Counted from the stretch's first letter, positions 1-5,991 are shown. The stretch is DNA of 14,304 nt from an uncultured Eubacteriales bacterium (GCA_900546295.1 URCK01000041.1:1-14304), one strand, 5' to 3'. The notes: generated by a model not told the origin, from the sequence alone. Made by a program: numbers and translations.

Positions 1-55
1 GCCAGATGAGTTCTGCAAAACGCGTCTCAACAACGCCCAGTTTGTAACCGTCCAT
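1..55 (-). CDS. BlaI/MecI/CopY-family transcriptional repressor, N-terminal fragment (runs off the window)
   Basis: Only the first 18 codons are inside the window. They read MDGYKLGVVETRFAELIW, which fits the start of the winged-helix domain of BlaI/MecI-type repressors, where a short 'LG..E.RF...IW' helix opens the DNA-binding domain. The ATG at 55-53 is preceded by the purine-rich site AGAAAGGGGGC. The start is also supported by a TTGACA promoter and a double palindromic operator directly upstream (77-136), the usual autoregulated layout. In this family the repressor normally controls itself and a neighbouring gene such as a BlaR1-type M56 sensor peptidase or an efflux gene; that partner would lie outside the window. 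The fragment is short, so the family call rests on both the peptide and the operator. Confidence 0.6.
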   Translation of the reverse strand, partial: MDGYKLGVVETRFAELIW

Positions 56-76
56 GTGTGCCCCCTTTCTTCGCGG

Positions 77-124
77 GTCTACTTATGATAGACTTCTGAT
101 ACTTGAAGTCTATCATAAGTAGAC
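77..124. promoter_or_regulatory. Twin BlaI-type operators forming a perfect 20-bp inverted repeat
   Basis: The arms at 77-96 and 105-124 are exact reverse complements separated by 8 bases. Each arm itself contains a smaller dyad, GTCTA-N7-TAGAC, at 77-93 and 108-124, so the element is best read as two operator copies in opposite orientation. Their centres (85 and 116) are 31 bp apart, about three helical turns, which would place two repressor dimers on the same face of the DNA. Known BlaI/MecI operators are short dyads of the same general TACNN...TA type. The repeat lies between the repressor promoter's -35 box and its start codon, as expected for autorepression. Confidence 0.65.
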
Positions 125-136
125 TGTACCTGTCAA
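108..136 (-). promoter_or_regulatory. Promoter of the BlaI-like repressor gene
   Basis: A perfect -35 box TTGACA lies on the minus strand at 136-131. With a 16-17 bp spacer the -10 region falls at 114-108 (GATAGA or ATAGAC, weak), inside the operator copy at 108-124. A repressor bound there would cover the -10. The exact -10 is uncertain; a second possibility is TATCAT within the other arm, paired with TAGACT as the -35. Confidence 0.5.
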
Positions 137-420
137 GCACATTTTGCACCATCGGAATCAAGGAAGAACTCCTTTTCTAAGGGAACCGGAAACTCAAGCG
201 TCGTTTCTTCATGTTTATTTCCCTCCGTTTGGAAAGAAATTCAGATTTCTTTTCCAGCACCGAGTTTTTGAAGAAGCAAAAGACAGGGCTCTGTCATAGG
301 CAAAGCGAATAACAAAGTGATGTCATAATTGTACGTTTTGACAGCAGTACGGCATCCACACTCCGGGTCAGCGGGCTTTACGGCACAGAACGCGCCGGGA
401 TGGGGGAGCAAAACGAACAT
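133..420 (-). pseudogene. Possible decayed small gene: 59-codon frame, in-frame TGA, then 35 more open codons
   Basis: From an ATG at 420-418 a frame of 59 codons runs to TGA at 243-241 and continues in the same frame for 35 codons to a second TGA at 135-133. The translation has protein-like composition on both sides of the stop: 'KTYNYDITLLFALP' before it and 'TTLEFPVPLEKEFFLDSDG' after it. This suggests one gene interrupted by a stop, or a chance frame. I do not recognise the family. There is no convincing ribosome binding site before the ATG. The final TGA overlaps the TTGACA box of the repressor promoter. Nothing else coding is seen between the repressor and purC. Confidence 0.25.
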
Positions 421-490
421 AAACAGGGGTGCATTTCCCCGCTCTCATTGTGACACCATCCGAAATCGCGGAAACGCCCTGAAAAAAATA

Positions 491-530
491 TTGTTTTTCT
501 GATTCTTTCGGTCTAATATCGCAGTATAAA
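491..530 (+). promoter_or_regulatory. Promoter region of purC-purF
   Basis: The best sigma-A-like pair is TTGTTT (491-496), a 17-bp spacer and TAATAT (514-519). An alternative -10 is TATAAA (525-530) with TTCTTT (503-508) at 16 bp. The tract is AT-rich against a GC-rich background. Either choice gives a leader of roughly 35-50 nt, too short for a purine riboswitch. purC translation then starts from GGAGG at 561-565. Confidence 0.45.
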
Positions 531-572
531 AATGCTCTGGCAAAAAACTCAATTCAACATGGAGGTATCGCT

Positions 573-1283
573 ATGCAAAAGCTGGAGAAGCTGTACGAGG
601 GCAAGGCCAAGATGGTCTTTCGCACCGATGACCCCGACCTGCTGATCGTCGAATATAAGGACGACGCCACCGCCTTTAACGGCGAGAAAAAGGGAACCAT
701 CGCCGGAAAGGGCGTCATCAACAACCGGGTGACCAACCACCTGATGACACTGCTGGAGGAGCAGGGTGTGCCCACCCACTTCGTGCGGGAGCTTTCCGAC
801 CGGGAGGCCCTCGTCAAAAAGGTCACTATCGTCCCCTTGGAGGTCATCGTCCGCAATATCTCCGCCGGCTCCTTCGCCAAGCGGTACGGTGTGGAGGAGG
901 GCATTGTGTTTGACGCCCCCACCATCGAGTTCTCCTATAAGAACGACAGCCTCGGCGACCCGCTCATCAACTCCTACCACGCGCTGGCCCTGAAGCTGGC
1001 AACGGCTGAGGAGCTTGAGCGGATCAAGGCGCTGTCCTTCCGTATCAACGACCTGCTCAAGGGCATCATGAAGGGCATCGGCATCGACCTTGTGGACTTC
1101 AAGCTGGAGTTCGGCCGTCTGCCCGACGGCAGCATTATCCTCGCCGACGAGATCAGCCCCGACACCTGCCGTCTCTGGGACGAGGTGACCCACGAAAAGC
1201 TGGACAAGGATCGTTTCCGCCGTGACCTTGGCAATGTGGAGGGCGCGTATCAGGAGATCCTGCGCCGTATGCTCGGCGCGTAA
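573..1283 (+). CDS. purC: Phosphoribosylaminoimidazole-succinocarboxamide synthase (SAICAR synthetase)
   Basis: This cytosolic enzyme joins aspartate to CAIR using ATP, giving SAICAR in de novo purine synthesis (EC 6.3.2.6). At 236 residues it has the usual length of the bacterial single-domain form. The N-terminal LYEGKAK (residues 7-13) belongs to the ATP-binding region. The two family signatures are clear: IVPLEVIVRNISAGS at residues 86-100 and LVDFKLEFG at 173-181, followed by ADEISPDTCRLWD (191-203). The ATG is chosen because GGAGG lies 7 nt upstream and homologues begin just before the LYEGKAK motif. purF follows after 15 nt, so the two are very likely co-transcribed. Identification is secure. 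Confidence 0.97.
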   Translation: MQKLEKLYEGKAKMVFRTDDPDLLIVEYKDDATAFNGEKKGTIAGKGVINNRVTNHLMTLLEEQGVPTHFVRELSDREALVKKVTIVPLEVIVRNISAGSFAKRYGVEEGIVFDAPTIEFSYKNDSLGDPLINSYHALALKLATAEELERIKALSFRINDLLKGIMKGIGIDLVDFKLEFGRLPDGSIILADEISPDTCRLWDEVTHEKLDKDRFRRDLGNVEGAYQEILRRMLGA

Positions 1284-1298
1284 CGGAGCGGCGGGCCT

Positions 1299-2723
1299 AT
1301 GTTTTCAAAAATTCACGAGGAATGCGGCGTTTTCGGCATTTACAGCAGCGGCAGGGCAGACGTTGCCGGGCTGACTTACAGCGCTCTGTTCGCCCTCCAG
1401 CACCGGGGACAGGAGAGCTGCGGCATCGCCATCAACGACGACGGCGTTATATCGGGATATAAGGACCTCGGCCTTGTTGGCGAGGTCTTCTCCCCTGAAC
1501 GCCTGCAAAAGCTCGGCAGGGGTCAACTGGCGGTGGGCCACGTTCGCTACGCCACCACCGGCAGAAAGAGCCGCGAAAATGCCCAACCTCTTATCATCAA
1601 CCACATCAAGGGCAGTATGGCCCTCTCCCACAACGGCAACCTGACAAACGCCGCCGAGCTGCGGGAGGCATTGGAGCTGAACGGCGCGATATTTCACACC
1701 ACCAGTGACACCGAGGTCATCGCCTACACCATCACCAACGAGCGCCTGCGGGCTCCCTCCATTGAGGAAGCGGTCTCCGCCGCCATGGACAGGATCAAGG
1801 GAGCGTACTCACTGGTCATTATGTCGCCCCAGAAGCTGATCGCCGTCCGGGATCCCCACGGCTTCCGGCCGCTCTGCATCGGAAGACTGGGAGACGGCTG
1901 GGTCTTCGCCTCCGAGAGCTGCGCGCTGGACGGCATCGGCGCACAGTTCGTGCGGGACGTACGCCCCGGTGAGATCGTCATCGCGGACAAGGGCGGTCTG
2001 CGCAGCATAACCACCCACTGCGGCCAGTGCCCCCGCTCGCTGTGCGTCTTTGAATACATTTACTTCGCCCGCCCGGACTCCATCATAGACGGCAGCTGCG
2101 TCCACACCGCGCGGCAGCGCGCCGGAGCCTTTCTGGCACTGGAGCATCCCGTTCAGGCGGACGTGGTCATAGGCGTTCCGGACTCCGGCCTTGATGCTGC
2201 CCTCGGCTATTCCAAGCAGTCCGGCATTCCGTACGGTGTAGGCTTCATTAAAAACAAGTATATCGCCCGCACCTTTATCCAGCCGGAGCAGAGCCAGCGG
2301 GAAAAATCTGTCAACATCAAGCTCAACACCATCTCCTCCACCATCCGTGGCAAGCGCGTGGTGCTGATCGACGATTCCATCGTCCGCGGCACTACCTGCG
2401 CCCACATTGTAAAGCTCGTCCGCGAGGCCGGCGCAACGGAGGTGCATATGCGTGTGTCCGCGCCGCCCTTTCTTAACCCCTGCTATTTTGGGACGGACGT
2501 CGACTCCCGCGAGAACCTCATCGCATGCAGTCACACGATTCCGGAGATCGCGGAGATTATCGGTGTTGACTCCCTCGGATATCTCAGCACCGACAGCGTG
2601 ACAAAGCTGGCCGAGTGCGGCGAGGGCTTCTGCACCGGCTGCTTTACAGGGGAATACCCCATTGAGGTGCCGGAGAAAAAGGCCAAGTTCCGCTTTGAGC
2701 GCGGGCTCAGCGAAAGGGAATGA
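1299..2723 (+). CDS. purF: Amidophosphoribosyltransferase (glutamine PRPP amidotransferase)
   Basis: This enzyme makes phosphoribosylamine from PRPP and glutamine, the committed step of purine synthesis (EC 2.4.2.14). The N-terminal Ntn-hydrolase glutaminase domain starts with Cys9 in EECGVFGI; an 8-residue propeptide must be removed to free it. The C-terminal phosphoribosyltransferase domain carries the PRPP loop VVLIDDSIVRGTT at residues 354-366. Cys249, Cys395, Cys445 and Cys448 sit where the four iron-sulphur ligands of the Bacillus subtilis enzyme lie, so this is probably the oxygen-sensitive 4Fe-4S type. Length (474) is normal. A GGAG site lies 10 nt before the ATG. It is the last gene of the short purC-purF unit; the next pathway genes (purM, purN and others) are not adjacent, and ssrA faces it. 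Confidence 0.97.
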   Translation: MFSKIHEECGVFGIYSSGRADVAGLTYSALFALQHRGQESCGIAINDDGVISGYKDLGLVGEVFSPERLQKLGRGQLAVGHVRYATTGRKSRENAQPLIINHIKGSMALSHNGNLTNAAELREALELNGAIFHTTSDTEVIAYTITNERLRAPSIEEAVSAAMDRIKGAYSLVIMSPQKLIAVRDPHGFRPLCIGRLGDGWVFASESCALDGIGAQFVRDVRPGEIVIADKGGLRSITTHCGQCPRSLCVFEYIYFARPDSIIDGSCVHTARQRAGAFLALEHPVQADVVIGVPDSGLDAALGYSKQSGIPYGVGFIKNKYIARTFIQPEQSQREKSVNIKLNTISSTIRGKRVVLIDDSIVRGTTCAHIVKLVREAGATEVHMRVSAPPFLNPCYFGTDVDSRENLIACSHTIPEIAEIIGVDSLGYLSTDSVTKLAECGEGFCTGCFTGEYPIEVPEKKAKFRFERGLSERE

Positions 2724-2769
2724 CGCGCTGAGCAGGAAACATCCCTGCCGCAGGCGGCACCAACAGGCA

Positions 2770-2820
2770 GGACAACGACGGCCCGCCCGTCTCCGCCGGG
2801 CGGCAACGACACCGTTGTCC
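2770..2820. repeat. Nested inverted repeat downstream of purF
   Basis: An outer 8-bp perfect stem, GGACAACG (2770-2777) with CGTTGTCC (2813-2820), encloses an inner 7-bp perfect stem, CCGCCCG (2783-2789) with CGGGCGG (2797-2803). It lies 46 nt after the purF stop. It has no T-run, so it is not a standard intrinsic terminator; it could stabilise the purF mRNA end or be a repeat element. Confidence 0.5.
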
Positions 2821-2840
2821 CCGGCGGCAGCCCCATTACA

Positions 2841-2897
2841 ATGCTCCCTCCATGTTCGACAGTGTTTTTATTTCACTGTCTCTCACGGAGGGAGCAT
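2841..2897. repeat. Second nested inverted repeat between purF and ssrA
   Basis: A perfect 11-bp outer stem, ATGCTCCCTCC (2841-2851) with GGAGGGAGCAT (2887-2897), encloses a perfect 7-bp inner stem, GACAGTG (2858-2864) with CACTGTC (2874-2880), whose loop is T-rich. The architecture repeats that of 2770-2820 with unrelated sequence. No U-tract follows on either strand. The 57-bp size and clean ends suggest a small palindromic repeat element or a structured mRNA 3' end of purF. Confidence 0.5.
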
Positions 2898-2926
2898 ATC
2901 ACATTATTGTAGACCGCTGGAGCATG

Positions 2927-2962
2927 ACAAAAGCCAGGCGAACCGCTGTGGTTCGTCTGGCT
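2927..2962 (-). terminator. Intrinsic terminator of ssrA (tmRNA)
   Basis: On the minus strand a 13-bp stem (2962-2950 with 2944-2932, one G-U/A-C position) closes a 5-nt loop and is followed by TTTTGT. It begins 7 nt after the CCA end of the tmRNA. Confidence 0.85.
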
Positions 2963-2968
2963 CTGCTC

Positions 2969-3315
2969 TGGTGGAGGCGGCGGGAGTCGAACCCGCGTCC
3001 GAAAGCACTTTAACAGGACTTTCTCCGGGCGCAGTCAGGATTTAAACATTCCCTCTGCGCAAGGACACCTGACGGACCTTACGCTTTGGTAGAGTCATGA
3101 TGCGTGGGCTGGTCAACTCTTTCCCGCCTCACGGACGCCACGTTTACGACGCCTTCCCCGGCCCGTGGCCTCTCCGGTTCAGACGGCCGCCTACTTAGGC
3201 AGCGAGAGCAACTTCGTTGTTGTTCTTTAATTTATAAGTTACCCGTTTTATAGAGGTCAGGCGCCTCTGCCCGCTTATCCTGCCTCCACACCCCCGTCGA
3301 AACCGGTACGCCCCC
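2969..3315 (-). ncRNA. ssrA: tmRNA (transfer-messenger RNA)
   Basis: This RNA, charged with alanine and bound by SmpB, enters stalled ribosomes, replaces the broken message and adds a degradation tag. The 5' end GGGGGCG pairs with CGCCTCC before ACCA at the 3' end, giving a full 7-bp acceptor stem and a 347-nt one-piece RNA. The D-loop analogue GGTTTCGACGGG follows the 5' end. The 3' part has a T-arm, GCGGG-TTCGACT-CCCGC, and an encoded CCA. The tag reading frame lies at 3227-3195. An intrinsic terminator follows. Upstream (3316-3501) I see no convincing sigma-A promoter, so the RNA may be cut from a longer smpB-ppiB-ssrA transcript or use a weak promoter. Confidence 0.96.
3195..3227 (-). other. 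tmRNA tag-peptide reading frame
   Basis: Within ssrA the frame ending at TAA (3197-3195) encodes NNNEVALAA at its C-terminus. The ALAA end is the usual recognition signal for ClpXP and related proteases. The resume codon is uncertain. By the pattern of A at -4 and U at -2 the best fit is AAG at 3227-3225, giving KNNNEVALAA. Most bacteria resume on alanine or glycine codons, so a lysine start would be unusual. Confidence 0.7.
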
Positions 3316-3391
3316 GTATCGTCAACATGGACTTTGTATCGCTCGCGCCGATGCAAAGCGTCAGCGCTCGTTCACTCCGTCATGTCTCCTC

Positions 3392-3428
3392 TTCAAACGG
3401 CAAACGCTCTGCTGGTTTGCCGTTTGAA
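3392..3428. repeat. Perfect 14-bp inverted repeat between ppiB and ssrA
   Basis: TTCAAACGGCAAAC (3392-3405) and its exact complement (3415-3428) enclose a 9-nt loop. Neither strand has a T-run after the stem; on the minus strand the T-run comes before it. It therefore does not look like a normal terminator. It lies in the 186-bp gap between the ppiB stop and the tmRNA 5' end, in which no gene was found. Confidence 0.6.
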
Positions 3429-3501
3429 AAAGGACGAAAGCAGCGCTTGTGCGCCGCAAACAACAACAGGGTCTGTTATGCGAAAGCAAAAGGAAATAAA
3501 A

Positions 3502-4023
3502 TTACATCTTCTCCGGTGCAGGATAGTCAACGCCCTGCGTATCCACGCGGATGGACTTGATGACCTGCGGCTTTTTCGGCATGTCGTTGAACATATTGCG
3601 GTTCACGCGGGAGATGTCCACCGCGGCCTGCGCATTCTCGGTGATCTTGCCGAAGGCGGCATACTGACCGTCGAGGTGCGGCGCGTCAGCCACCATGATG
3701 AAGAACTGGCTGCCTGCGCTGTCGGGGATCATCGTGCGCGCCATGGAAAGAACGCCCAGCGTGTGCTTGAGGTCGTTCTTGAAGCCGTTGGCGGAGAACT
3801 CTCCCTTGATCTCATAGCCGGGGCCGCCCGTGCCGTTGCCGTCCGGGTCGCCGCCCTGGATCATAAAACCGGGGATAACGCGGTGGAAGACAACGCCGTC
3901 GTAAAAGCCGGAGTTCGCCAGGGCGATGAAGTTGTTGACGGTGTTGGGCGCAAGCTCAGGATAGAGCTCGCCGCTCATCACCGCGCCGCTTTCCATTTCA
4001 ATGGTCACAATCGGATTTGCCAT
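3502..4023 (-). CDS. ppiB: Cyclophilin-type peptidyl-prolyl cis-trans isomerase
   Basis: This enzyme speeds the cis/trans flip of Xaa-Pro bonds during protein folding (EC 5.2.1.8). The 173-residue protein is a single cyclophilin domain with no signal peptide, so it is cytosolic. FHRVIPGFMIQGGDP (46-60) holds the catalytic Arg48 and the pocket residues Phe53, Met54 and Gln56; SAGSQFFIM (102-110) and HLDGQYAAFGKI (116-127) follow. His occupies the position of human cyclophilin A Trp121, as in many bacterial forms. The start is the ATG at 4023-4021, because AAGGAG lies 7 nt upstream and the family starts there; upstream in-frame codons overlap smpB and are not protein-like. The ribosome site overlaps the smpB stop (TAAGGAG), so translation is probably coupled. 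No terminator follows. Confidence 0.95.
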   Translation of the reverse strand: MANPIVTIEMESGAVMSGELYPELAPNTVNNFIALANSGFYDGVVFHRVIPGFMIQGGDPDGNGTGGPGYEIKGEFSANGFKNDLKHTLGVLSMARTMIPDSAGSQFFIMVADAPHLDGQYAAFGKITENAQAAVDISRVNRNMFNDMPKKPQVIKSIRVDTQGVDYPAPEKM

Positions 4024-4034
4024 CTTTCTTCTCC

Positions 4035-4499
4035 TTATCTCCGCGCCTTCATCGCGCGGTCCATCTCGCGCTTGGCGTCGCGTCTTGCGGCATCCTCGCG
4101 CTTGTCGTAGTTTTTCTTGCCCTTGCACACGCCGACCTCGATCTTCACGCGCGCGTCCTTGAAGTAGACGCTCAGCGGGACGAGCGCGTAGCCGTCCTGC
4201 TTGACGAGCGCGTAAAGCTTATTGATCTCGCGCTTGTGCAGAAGGAGCTTTTTCGGTCGATCCGGGTCATGGTTGAAGATATTGCCCTTATCGTAGGGGG
4301 AAATGTGCATCGAGAGGACATTTGCCTCGCCGTTTTTGATGATGACATAGCTGTCCTTCAAATTCAGCGTACCGGCGCGGATGGACTTGACCTCCGTGCC
4401 CTTGAGCTCGATGCCCGCCTCGTAGCGGTCTTCGACAAAATAGTCATGGAACGCCTTGCGGTTCTGTGCCACGACCTTGATTCCCTTTTTCTCCGCCAC
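4035..4499 (-). CDS. smpB: SsrA-binding protein SmpB
   Basis: SmpB binds tmRNA and places it in the A site of stalled ribosomes. The 154-residue protein shows the family blocks NRKAFHDYFVEDRYEAGI (13-30), LKGTEVKSIRAG (32-43) and GKKNYDKRE (127-135), and a basic C-terminal tail that enters the mRNA channel. The start codon is GTG (4499-4497). AAAGGAGG (4516-4509) lies 9 nt upstream, while the nearby ATG at 4506 is out of frame and too close to that site. Its RNA partner ssrA is encoded 720 bp downstream on the same strand with ppiB between, so the two halves of the rescue system may share a transcript. It is first in its operon and diverges from nudF. Confidence 0.97.
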   Translation of the reverse strand: MAEKKGIKVVAQNRKAFHDYFVEDRYEAGIELKGTEVKSIRAGTLNLKDSYVIIKNGEANVLSMHISPYDKGNIFNHDPDRPKKLLLHKREINKLYALVKQDGYALVPLSVYFKDARVKIEVGVCKGKKNYDKREDAARRDAKREMDRAMKARR

Positions 4500-4529
4500 G
4501 GCACATCGCCTCCTTTGCGTTCGGGTAGT

Positions 4530-4558
4530 AGTTTAGCATACTTTTCCTCCCAGCACAA
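4530..4558 (-). promoter_or_regulatory. Promoter of smpB-ppiB
   Basis: On the minus strand TTGTGC (4558-4553) is followed by a 17-bp spacer and TAAACT (4535-4530). TG precedes the -10 by one base, an extended -10 element. The predicted leader is about 25 nt and ends in the smpB ribosome site. Confidence 0.6.
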
Positions 4559-4633
4559 GAGCTGTCACAAAAACGTAACAAACGAAAAATCGTCCCGCTC
4601 ACCTTCATTCTGCCCGCTTACTTTATTTTATAG

Positions 4634-4662
4634 TAGAATTCCGCCCGCCGCCGTGCTATACT
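4634..4662 (+). promoter_or_regulatory. Promoter of nudF-walRK-yycHI
   Basis: TATACT (4657-4662) has an extended -10 TG at 4654-4655. A weak -35, TAGAAT (4634-4639), lies 17 bp upstream. The start would be about 50 nt before the nudF ATG. The 75 bases between this promoter and the divergent smpB promoter show no clear operator. Confidence 0.55.
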
Positions 4663-4720
4663 CTTGGTATCTATATCATGCTCTGGCGGCGTCCCGCCGC
4701 ACTGAGGAGGCAGCGATATC

Positions 4721-5284
4721 ATGGACCTGACCGAACGCAGACTTTCCCGCGAGACGATCTACGAGGGAAAGATCTTACATATTTACCGCGACGATGTGCT
4801 CCTGCCCAATGGCAGGACGAGCGTGCGCGAGGTCGCCGATCACCCCGGCGGCGTCGCGATCGTCGCCCTCGACGAAAATGACAACGTGCTCACCGTAAAG
4901 CAGTACCGCTATGTCTTCTCCCGCGTGCTTGAGGAGATTCCCGCCGGAAAATTAGAGCGCGGTGAAAACCCGCGCGAGGCGGCGATACGCGAATTGAAGG
5001 AGGAGACCGGCGCGGCGAGCACACGCATGACCGATCTAGGAGCGCTGCTTGTCTCCCCCGGCTGCTACGGCGAGGTGCTGCACCTTTACCTTGCCGAGGG
5101 GCTGACCTTCGGCGCACAGCACCCGGACGAGGACGAATTTTTGGAGCTGTACCGCACGCCGTTTGATGAAATGCTCGCGCGCGTCATGCGCGGCGAGATC
5201 GAGGACGCGAAGACCGTCTGCGGCATTTTGAAAGTACACGCCCTGCGCACAGCGCAAATAGAGAAAGAGGAGAACGAGAACTGA
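4721..5284 (+). CDS. nudF: Nudix hydrolase, ADP-ribose pyrophosphatase type
   Basis: Proteins of this type cut ADP-ribose to AMP and ribose 5-phosphate (EC 3.6.1.13). The 187-residue protein has a complete Nudix box at residues 76-98, G-X5-E-X7-R-E-L-X-E-E-X-G-A, with the metal-binding REL.EE core at 90-95. EEIPAGKLE just before it and SPG at 112-114 are typical of the ADP-ribose branch, though substrate cannot be proved from sequence. AGGAGG lies 10 nt before the ATG. The stop overlaps the walR start (TGATG at 5282-5286), so it is the first gene of the walRK operon and its translation is probably coupled to walR. The C-terminus is highly charged (EKEENEN). Confidence 0.88.
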   Translation: MDLTERRLSRETIYEGKILHIYRDDVLLPNGRTSVREVADHPGGVAIVALDENDNVLTVKQYRYVFSRVLEEIPAGKLERGENPREAAIRELKEETGAASTRMTDLGALLVSPGCYGEVLHLYLAEGLTFGAQHPDEDEFLELYRTPFDEMLARVMRGEIEDAKTVCGILKVHALRTAQIEKEENEN

Positions 5285-5991
5285 TGGAACAGAAAAAGAC
5301 CATCCTCATCGTGGAGGACGAGAAGAACATCGTGGATATCATCCGCTTCAACCTTCAGCGCACGGGCTACGACACGCTTGAGGCCTACGACGGCGAGGCG
5401 GGCCTCGCCGTGGCGCGCGAAAAAAAGCCCGATCTCATCCTGCTCGACGTGATGATGCCCAAGATGATGGGCTTTGACGTCTGCCGCGCCCTGCGCGAGG
5501 AGGGGGACAATGTTCCCGTCATCATTCTGACCGCGCGCGAAGAGGAAGAGGACAAGATCCTCGGCCTTGAGATCGGCGCGGACGACTACATCACCAAACC
5601 CTTTTCCATGCGCGAGCTGCTCGCGCGCATCAAGGCGAACCTCCGCCGCACCACGATGCTCTCCGCCGCCGCCGAGGACAATTCCATGAGCGCCGGCGGC
5701 GGCATCACCATCGACCCCGACAGCTTTGAGGTGCGCAAGAACGGCGCACCCGTCGATCTGACGCAGCGCGAGTATGAGCTTCTGACCTTCCTCGCAAGCC
5801 ACCCCGGCAAGGTCTTCTCGCGCGTGGACCTCATGGAGCAGGTCTGGAACTACGGCTATGTCGGCGATGATGCGCGCACCGTGGACGTGACGGTCCGCCG
5901 CCTTCGCGAGAAGATCGAGGACGACCCGGCCAATCCCACCTGCATCCTCACGCGCCGCGGCGTGGGCTACTACTTTGCCGCGCAGGCCTGA
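5284..5991 (+). CDS. walR: Response regulator WalR (YycF), OmpR/PhoB family
   Basis: This DNA-binding regulator controls cell-wall turnover genes in Firmicutes with its kinase WalK. The 235 residues match the length of B. subtilis WalR. The receiver domain (about 5-120) has the acidic pair Glu11-Asp12, phosphoacceptor Asp55 in LILLDVMMP, Thr83 and Lys105. The winged-helix domain (about 135-232) has the recognition region RTVDVTVRRLREKIEDDP and TRRGVGYYF, nearly identical to WalR. The WalR rather than PhoP call rests on that match and on the walK-yycH-yycI order that follows. The ATG overlaps the nudF stop by one base; GGAG lies 11 nt upstream. Confidence 0.92.
   Translation: MEQKKTILIVEDEKNIVDIIRFNLQRTGYDTLEAYDGEAGLAVAREKKPDLILLDVMMPKMMGFDVCRALREEGDNVPVIILTAREEEEDKILGLEIGADDYITKPFSMRELLARIKANLRRTTMLSAAAEDNSMSAGGGITIDPDSFEVRKNGAPVDLTQREYELLTFLASHPGKVFSRVDLMEQVWNYGYVGDDARTVDVTVRRLREKIEDDPANPTCILTRRGVGYYFAAQA

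Noticed and set aside
177..212. An 11-codon frame (MKKRRLSFRFP) on the minus strand with a good GGAGGG site
   Set aside because: It is very short, lacks homology I can recognise, and its ribosome-like site is also an arm of a hairpin; it lies inside the longer broken frame read in another phase.
409..466. PurBox-like motifs (AAAACGAACAT and TCCGAAAT) upstream of purC
   Set aside because: They match the Bacillus PurR box only partly, are not in the paired inverted layout, and Bacillus-type PurR is not established for this lineage.
400..572. A purine riboswitch before purC
   Set aside because: The predicted leader is under 50 nt and no conserved purine-aptamer core was found.
4024..4128. N-terminal extension of the cyclophilin frame by 35 residues
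   Set aside because: The extension overlaps the 3' end of smpB, is Arg-rich and unlike any cyclophilin; the ATG at 4023 has a proper ribosome site.
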